From RYN-428 sp035551995 (GTDB lineage: Bacteria; Planctomycetota; Phycisphaerae; Tepidisphaerales; Tepidisphaeraceae): a DNA stretch of 19,650 nucleotides. Positions 14,910 to 19,650 of this stretch are shown in pieces; positions within the stretch are counted from its first letter, which is position 1; each line of letters starts with the position of its first letter. Made by a program: the position numbers and the translations under genes. The notes beneath the pieces are model-generated. The model worked only from the letters and a program-made list of their open reading frames with translations. It did no database searches and was not told the origin of the DNA. The stretch lies in NCBI GenBank assembly GCA_035551995.1, contig DASZME010000054.1, positions 1-19,650 on the forward strand, read 5' to 3'.

Positions 14910-15259
14910 ACGACGCCACCCTCGCCAAACTCACCCAGCGCGTTCTGGCTCATCGCGATGAAAGAAGCTGGGGGCAATTTCACACGCCAAAAGAATTGGC
15001 CGTTTCCCTCTGCGTCGAATCAGCCGAATTGCTGGCCCTGATGCAATGGAAAACCGGCGAGGCTCTCGATCAGTATTTAGCCGCGAGGCGCCAGGACGTG
15101 CGCGATGAACTGGCCGATTGCCTGCATTCGCTGTTGCTGTTGGCCGACCATATCAAAGTCGATCTTGGCGAGGCGCTGGAAGAGAAACTGAAAAAAGACG
15201 CGATGAAATATCCCATCGAAAAAGCGCGGGGGCGGGCCGAGAAGTATACCGAACTTTAG
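14906..15259 (+). CDS. MazG-like nucleotide pyrophosphohydrolase
   Basis: A 117-residue all-alpha NTP pyrophosphatase of the MazG/dCTPase (RS21-C6-like) type, which hydrolyses (d)NTPs to (d)NMP and PPi to clean up non-canonical nucleotides. It has WGQFHTPKELAVSL (22-35), the metal-binding E38-x2-E41 pair in CVESAELLALMQW and E68-x2-D71 in RDELADCL, followed by the usual C-terminal EKLKKDAMKYPIEKARG (93-109). Start: ATG at 14906, overlapping the stop of the FliN-like gene (ATGA), which decides the start. A MazG-like partner of a motor-switch protein has no obvious functional logic, so the coupling may simply reflect operon compaction. The preferred substrate is unknown. Confidence 0.85.
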   Translation: MNDATLAKLTQRVLAHRDERSWGQFHTPKELAVSLCVESAELLALMQWKTGEALDQYLAARRQDVRDELADCLHSLLLLADHIKVDLGEALEEKLKKDAMKYPIEKARGRAEKYTEL

Positions 15260-15308
15260 TTGAGCGCGTTTCTGATATCGTGTACCGAGACCCGGTCGCC
15301 AATAACAG

Positions 15309-15320
15309 GCCCCGCAAGCG
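15309..15320 (+). repeat. Solo REP-like core
   Basis: GCCCCGCAAGCG matches the first twelve bases of the REP-like arm seen at 3530 and 11429. It lies in the short convergent gap after the MazG-like gene. The CCGCTAAACG tail is not retained, so it is either a decayed copy or a chance match. Confidence 0.35.
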
Positions 15321-15337
15321 ACTGGACGCCGAACGCA

Positions 15338-15718
15338 TTATAACAAAAACGACGAAAAATCCGGCCCTTGAATCGTTGTGGTCGGGGGGGATGGCTTGGG
15401 GCGGGGAAACGATTTGATCTTCTTGCGCCGCGCGAAAATTTCCGCCGCGATCGTCGCCGCCCGGGTTTGGTCGGCCGATCGAACGTAGAGAACGATTTCA
15501 CGGTCGGCGATCTTGCCGTCGTCGCCTTCATGAAATGGAATTTGCGCTTTCTCAAACGCGCGCATGATCGCCTGGGCGGCGGCTAGTTCGGTAGTTCGCG
15601 TCAAGGGCGCGTCGAATTCGACCGGTACGGCCTTCATCGGCCCGGCGGGCGCCGCCGGCAATGCGGGACGCGGGTCGGATCGACCTTTTGGATTCCAGTA
15701 ATTGATTGGATCAGGCAT
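15338..15718 (-). CDS. Small unknown protein coupled to eboE
   Basis: A 126-residue protein that I do not recognise with confidence. A proline-rich N-terminus (1-30) is followed by a compact alpha/beta-looking region, IMRAFEKAQIPFHEG (51-65) then REIVLYVRSADQTRAATIAA (72-91), and a basic, proline-rich tail. The pattern of a helix with a short buried segment and then a strand with LYV resembles DUF2007-type putative signal-transducing domains, but this is only a resemblance. Start: ATG at 15718, sharing one base with the eboE stop (TGATG), which points to translational coupling; GTG at 15721 is the alternative. It is likely expressed with eboE, but its role in that pathway is unknown. Confidence 0.6.
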   Translation of the reverse strand: MPDPINYWNPKGRSDPRPALPAAPAGPMKAVPVEFDAPLTRTTELAAAQAIMRAFEKAQIPFHEGDDGKIADREIVLYVRSADQTRAATIAAEIFARRKKIKSFPRPKPSPPTTTIQGPDFSSFLL

Positions 15719-16890
15719 CACTCACCGATCAAGTCGAGCATCTTCGAGGCCGAGGTCAATTCTCGCGACAATCCGTCGATCAGATCGTTCGGCCCCGCGC
15801 CCGGCAAGACCTCCCAAGTATAGGTCTCCACTTCCAGATGCGGGGCATAGGACAATTTCGCCACCGCTCCAAGAGCATTTTTCAAATCGGGTCGCGTCGT
15901 GGCCAAAGGCCCAAGCCGATCCGCGTCGATCGGCACATGGAAATGAATTCGCCAGGCGGGAGCGTCCGCGAAACCTTCGCCGGGATCGGCAATCAGCGCC
16001 TCGTTCAGATCCGTCTGGCGGACGATCTTTCCGTCCAAGCCGCGGGCGATGGTTTGATGGAGATAGCGCGGCTCGATATAGCGACGCAGGGCGGCGCGGC
16101 CCTCGGGATTGCCGGCGGGCTGGTCCAGTTGAATCGCGCAACTCAAATGGAGCTTGTTGATGCGCACCCCGGCGCCATCAAGCGCCTGAATGGATCGCGC
16201 CACATCTTCAAATTCAACGGCTTGATGGCACACGTCGTAACAAAGCCCAATGTGCGTTCGGACGGCCTCTTCGGCTCCGGCCTTCCTCGCGACATCGCAC
16301 AGCTCGGAGAAAAATCTGACGGCTTCCGCGGTCGTCTCCAGCACGCAAAGCGGCTCGGGCTCGATGGCCAGCCGGATGAGCTTCCCGGTCTGTTCGTGCA
16401 ATCCGCGCAGCCCCACGGCCAGGCCGATCAAGTTCGCGATGGTATCGCCGCAAAAACTCGGCGATCGGGAAAGTCCCTTAAAACCAAGGGGGAGCGTCGA
16501 AATGCTTCCCTCGGGCGTGTCGCCAAGAAGAATCGCCAGAACCTTGGCGCACCCCATCGTGTATAGAAAACGCTGATCCGTCGTCCAATCCGGGAGATAG
16601 ACTTTTTCCTTCACGCGCACGTCATGAAAATCGCCGTATGGAAATGCGTTGAGCGTGTGACAGGTCAGGCCGCGATTCGCCAGCGAGCGGGCAAAGCGAT
16701 CAACCCCGTCGGAAGTGGAAAAAAGTTCATCGATCACCGGTTTGGCTAACCACAATCCAGCCGCCAGCGGGTTCGCGAAGCGCGTGCGAATGGGAACGGT
16801 AAATCGGTCCAGACCGGCCTCGATCTCGGCTACCGATCGGCCTGGGTGAACGTTGGTGCAATAACTGAGTGGTAGTTCGCTGAGTGACAT
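15718..16890 (-). CDS. eboE: EboE-type metabolite traffic protein (TIM-barrel)
   Basis: A 390-residue protein of the sugar-phosphate isomerase/AP-endonuclease-2-like TIM-barrel fold. Ebo genes are linked to export or processing of secondary metabolites such as scytonemin precursors in cyanobacteria. EboE hallmarks: LSYCTNVHPG (8-17), TLNAFPYGDFHD (79-90), VKEKVYLPDWTTDQR (93-107), GSISTLPLGF (128-137), LAIEPEPLCVLE (174-185), CYDVCHQAVEFED (217-229), KLHLSCAIQL (246-255), RIHFHVPID (314-322) and LEVETYTWEVLP (352-363). Metal-ligand candidates are Glu177, Asp219, His222, His316, His318 and Glu354. Start: ATG at 16890, two residues before homology begins; upstream in-frame starts lack support. 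No eboA, B, C, D or F is seen nearby. It is coupled to the small downstream protein. Confidence 0.82.
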   Translation of the reverse strand: MSLSELPLSYCTNVHPGRSVAEIEAGLDRFTVPIRTRFANPLAAGLWLAKPVIDELFSTSDGVDRFARSLANRGLTCHTLNAFPYGDFHDVRVKEKVYLPDWTTDQRFLYTMGCAKVLAILLGDTPEGSISTLPLGFKGLSRSPSFCGDTIANLIGLAVGLRGLHEQTGKLIRLAIEPEPLCVLETTAEAVRFFSELCDVARKAGAEEAVRTHIGLCYDVCHQAVEFEDVARSIQALDGAGVRINKLHLSCAIQLDQPAGNPEGRAALRRYIEPRYLHQTIARGLDGKIVRQTDLNEALIADPGEGFADAPAWRIHFHVPIDADRLGPLATTRPDLKNALGAVAKLSYAPHLEVETYTWEVLPGAGPNDLIDGLSRELTSASKMLDLIGE

Positions 16891-17116
16891 GAATTCGTTC
16901 CGCCGGGAGGAGCCGAGATTTTCAATACACGACTGAAGCATATTCTTCCCGGGCCTCAATCTCTACTGACGCATTGGGGTCCCCTCCGCTTCCTGCGTAT
17001 TTTTCGGGGCAGGAAAATGGGGCTTAGCGCGCCTGAGGACTTTTCGATCGACAGTTCAGCGGTCGCGTGGGGGGCGCTTTTCCGGGAATGACGTGTGTTC
17101 TGCGTGTCGCGAACGC

Positions 17117-17144
17117 GCCCCGCAAGCGAGACCGGCAAAAGACG
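17117..17144 (+). repeat. Divergent solo REP-like arm
   Basis: GCCCCGCAAGCGAGACCGGC followed by AAAAGACG resembles the arm consensus (core CCCCGCAAGCGGG, tail CCGCTAAACG) with several changes. It lies in the 282-base gap between the PHP-GT4 gene and eboE. No inverted partner is visible within 100 bases. Confidence 0.4.
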
Positions 17145-17172
17145 GAATGAGCATCTAATCACGGATGCCGAA

Positions 17173-19650
17173 TCACAACGATGCCGCCGGCGTCAACTGC
17201 TCAACTCCCGTCGAAACTGCATCGACGGATTTCGCCGCGGCAACATTATCCGCCGCCGCGACGTGGGCGGCCCAGAAGCTCTCGAACGCGTGAGCCCGCG
17301 AATAGCGCGCCATTCGCAACGGGGCGGTGCGCGCCATCCGCTGGCGGAGCGGAGCGTCGTCCAAGAGATCGGCCATCGCACGGCTCCATGCGGCCGCGTC
17401 GGCGCCGGGCAGCACGAGGCCTGACAAGCCGTCGTCCATCATTTCCCGGGGCCCGCCCTCATCGCTGACAAGGACCGGAAGGCCGCAGGCTTGTGCTTCC
17501 ATGACCACCTGGCCAAGCGTGTCGGTGCGCGACGGGAACGCGAAAAGATCGCTGCTGGCGTAGAGAACGCGCAGCGATGCGTCATCCTGAAATCCAAGGA
17601 AGTAAGCCGGCAATCCCGCCAGCGCGTCGCGCATTTTGCAAAGGTATGGGCCATCGCCGACGATGACCAGCGCCGCGTCGCGTCGCGTGGCGCACAGGAG
17701 CTTGAATGATTCGACCAGCAGCGGCAAATTTTTCTCGGCGCTCACCCGGCCGACATACAAAATTCGGTACGCCTCTTTCACGCCAAGCTTCAACCACGAA
17801 CCCGCGTCGCGACAATCGGGGTTGAATCGATCGCTGTCCACCGAGGGCGGGAGCAGGCGCAGCTTTCCGTTTTCGACGCCGCGTTTTTCCAGCGTCTTGA
17901 GATACGATCGGCTGCGCGAGAAGACGACGGCGGCCTGCGCGTAAAACCACTGCATGTATGCCGTGGCGGCCGAAGTCAGGCGGTAGTCGCCGGTCAGGCG
18001 CTCGACGTACAGCGGAAAATCGGTGTGGTACACGCCGAGCACCGGAATCCGCAGCATCTTGGCCACCAGCCAGCCCATCATTCCCATCGGGCCGGGCGTG
18101 CTGAGGTGGATGGCGTCAAACTGTTGCCGATCGGCCCATTCCAATACGTCGAGGATCGGCGGGAGCGTCAGGGTAAGCCGTTCGTACATCGGCATCGGAA
18201 GCGACACCAGCGGCTCAAAATTCTTCCGCCACGCGGGAGATTCGAGCGGCGATTTGTTGCAGGTATGAACGGTCAGGCTGGCGCCGTGAAGTTGGGCCTG
18301 ACCAGCCATGACGCGGATAAATCTGCCGACGCCATTGATTTCGTCGAGGGTATCGGTGAAGAGTCCGACGCGCAGGCCACGGCCGCGCGGGCGGGCATGG
18401 CCGGTGACGCGCTCCAGGACATGTCGCTCGCGGTTCTGGTGGAACAGCGCGAAGTAGTAGGGAATCATGACAAACTGGTGGGCGGCGACCGCGGAGATGG
18501 CGTCGAACACCGGACCGACGCAGCCGTCTTTCAGCGCGACGGCGACCGCCTGGCGAATTCCCTCGGCCACGTCGCGATTGACGCCGGAAACCAGGTTGAA
18601 CATAGCCGCGTGTTCGGCCAGCGGCGCGGCGCGGTTTTTCATGGCGGCTTTCAAGACGGGCGATTCGCCCAGCCGTTGAAAGATCGATTTGCCGAGGATG
18701 TCGAATAAGAGCGCAGTCCCGGCGGGGGCGTGTATGCGTCCGGTGAGAGCCCGGACGATCTTCGAGCATTTGTCGGTGGTCCACGCCTGGACCGCGGCCA
18801 CGGCGATCACGAACCGCGAAGGATGTTCGCCGGTCAGCATGCCGAGCAATTTGGCCGGCGCCGATTCGGGGCCGGCGATTTGCCGGGCGTAATAGCGAAT
18901 GCCGACGCCAAAAAAATTGTGCGCCAGTTTCATCGACGAACCCGCTTCGCCGGCGGGTTGACAGCGGGCTTCGCGGATACATTGCAGTATCGCCGGCACG
19001 GTCGAGGCGTCGGCGGGGAATTCGGTCCAGGTGCGGCCGACGTTGAACAGCCCGTGATCGTCGCTGCCGGCCGTGCGCGCCTTGATCCAAGGCTCGGGCC
19101 AGCGCGGCGAGAGATTGTGCCGCCGCGAAAGCGTTTCGATATATTGCGGCGTAAGGGAATCGACAAACGGCTCCAGCGCTTCGCGATGCAGCGCGCTATG
19201 GGCGCCGTTAAGACATTCAAAACCCTTGAACATCAGGGCCAGACGCTCGAGGTGCCATCGCTCGAGAACATCGTTTTGCCGATAAACCGGGTGCGCCACG
19301 GAATGAGCAAGATTCCGCGATTCGATATGCTCTGCGACCTGATAAATATCGTTGGCGACCGCCTGAATCTCGGCGTGTTGAATTGAGTCCAGTCCCCACA
19401 CCAGCAGGTGGATCTTGCAATGATCCTCGGGGAAATAGCAGGTGACTTCTTCGCCGACGATCACGTCCGAACCGCCCGAGAGTTTCAGCACGCCCTCGAG
19501 GGAGTCGTGATCGGTGATCGTGACGAAATCCATGCCGCGTTGTTTGGCCTGGCGATAAACGTCGCTTGGCTCGCTGTAGCTTTCGGGGCAATTCATCGCA
19601 TTGAGGACGGCTTCGTCCGCCTCATTGCTGGCGTTGCTGTGGCAGTGAAG
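17173..19650 (-). CDS. PHP phosphoesterase-GT4 glycosyltransferase fusion (partial, 5' end outside window)
   Basis: 825 residues are visible; the frame is open to the window edge and the first visible residues LHCHS are a PHP HxH motif, so the true start lies beyond. PHP domain (about 1-225): His2 and His4, TITDHD (45-49 region, Asp47-His48), GEE (66-68), HLLVWG (81-86), LAHSVAHP (115-121) and GSDDHG (195-200), so the metal ligands look complete. A weakly characterised alpha-helical linker (about 235-420) follows. The GT4 domain (about 425-800) has GLFTDTLDEINGVGRF, HTDFP, YVGRVSAEKN (632-641), VGDGP and PSRTDTLGQVVMEAQACGLP (706-725), the EX7E-like donor site with Asp for the first Glu. Inference: cytoplasmic glycosylation of a lipid or polymer linked to a phosphoesterase step. 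Substrate unknown. Confidence 0.85.
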   Translation of the reverse strand, partial: LHCHSNASNEADEAVLNAMNCPESYSEPSDVYRQAKQRGMDFVTITDHDSLEGVLKLSGGSDVIVGEEVTCYFPEDHCKIHLLVWGLDSIQHAEIQAVANDIYQVAEHIESRNLAHSVAHPVYRQNDVLERWHLERLALMFKGFECLNGAHSALHREALEPFVDSLTPQYIETLSRRHNLSPRWPEPWIKARTAGSDDHGLFNVGRTWTEFPADASTVPAILQCIREARCQPAGEAGSSMKLAHNFFGVGIRYYARQIAGPESAPAKLLGMLTGEHPSRFVIAVAAVQAWTTDKCSKIVRALTGRIHAPAGTALLFDILGKSIFQRLGESPVLKAAMKNRAAPLAEHAAMFNLVSGVNRDVAEGIRQAVAVALKDGCVGPVFDAISAVAAHQFVMIPYYFALFHQNRERHVLERVTGHARPRGRGLRVGLFTDTLDEINGVGRFIRVMAGQAQLHGASLTVHTCNKSPLESPAWRKNFEPLVSLPMPMYERLTLTLPPILDVLEWADRQQFDAIHLSTPGPMGMMGWLVAKMLRIPVLGVYHTDFPLYVERLTGDYRLTSAATAYMQWFYAQAAVVFSRSRSYLKTLEKRGVENGKLRLLPPSVDSDRFNPDCRDAGSWLKLGVKEAYRILYVGRVSAEKNLPLLVESFKLLCATRRDAALVIVGDGPYLCKMRDALAGLPAYFLGFQDDASLRVLYASSDLFAFPSRTDTLGQVVMEAQACGLPVLVSDEGGPREMMDDGLSGLVLPGADAAAWSRAMADLLDDAPLRQRMARTAPLRMARYSRAHAFESFWAAHVAAADNVAAAKSVDAVSTGVEQLTPAASL

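Noticed and set aside
18025..18708. 227-residue plus-strand open frame opposite the PHP-GT4 fusion
   Set aside because: No motif, His/Arg-rich composition, and the opposite strand encodes the conserved start of the GT4 domain.

Overview
The window looks like chromosomal DNA of a GC-rich Planctomycetota-like bacterium. This is inferred from family composition, not from a marker gene: the fatty-acid cluster order rpmF-plsX-fabH-fabD-fabG-acpP-fabF, a DUF4337 protein, an EboE-type protein, a large kinase/pyrophosphorylase fusion, and intergenic gaps full of palindromic repeats. No rRNA, tRNA, CRISPR array, prophage or transposase gene was seen.

Left part (1-4554, minus strand): a two-gene sugar-activation unit. 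A GalU-like nucleotidyltransferase (4446-3580) is followed by a roughly 1,120-residue protein (3420-43) joining a GHMP-type sugar kinase half to a UDPGP-type pyrophosphorylase half. Both carry altered nucleotide-binding loops. A BIME-like inverted repeat pair lies between them. Divergently, recQ (4555-6489) sits almost directly behind a TATAAT box and may be leaderless.

After recQ comes a decayed toxin-antitoxin locus: an intact-looking Phd/YefM antitoxin followed by only the C-terminal third of a PIN (VapC/FitB-like) toxin. Then comes a minus-strand DUF4337 membrane protein.

Centre (7769-14138, plus strand): the type II fatty-acid synthesis cluster, with bL32, PlsX, FabH, FabD, FabG, AcpP and FabF. 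All catalytic residues that I checked are present. Together the genes supply the acyl carrier, the malonyl loading step, the two condensing enzymes, the ketoreductase and the acyl-phosphate step to phospholipid. Four successive junctions (plsX/fabH, fabH/fabD, fabD/fabG, fabG/acpP) each hold an inverted-repeat element, from three sequence families. acpP appears to have its own promoter.

Right part: after a 453-base stretch with no supported gene comes a stand-alone FliN/SpoA-domain protein, translationally coupled (ATGA) to a MazG-like nucleotide pyrophosphohydrolase. Convergent to these, on the minus strand, are eboE and an overlapping small unknown protein. Last is a PHP-phosphoesterase/GT4-glycosyltransferase fusion that runs off the right edge.

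Most notable: the kinase-pyrophosphorylase fusion with its degenerate GalU-like partner, the PHP-GT4 fusion, and the BIME-like and heptamer-arm repeat families.
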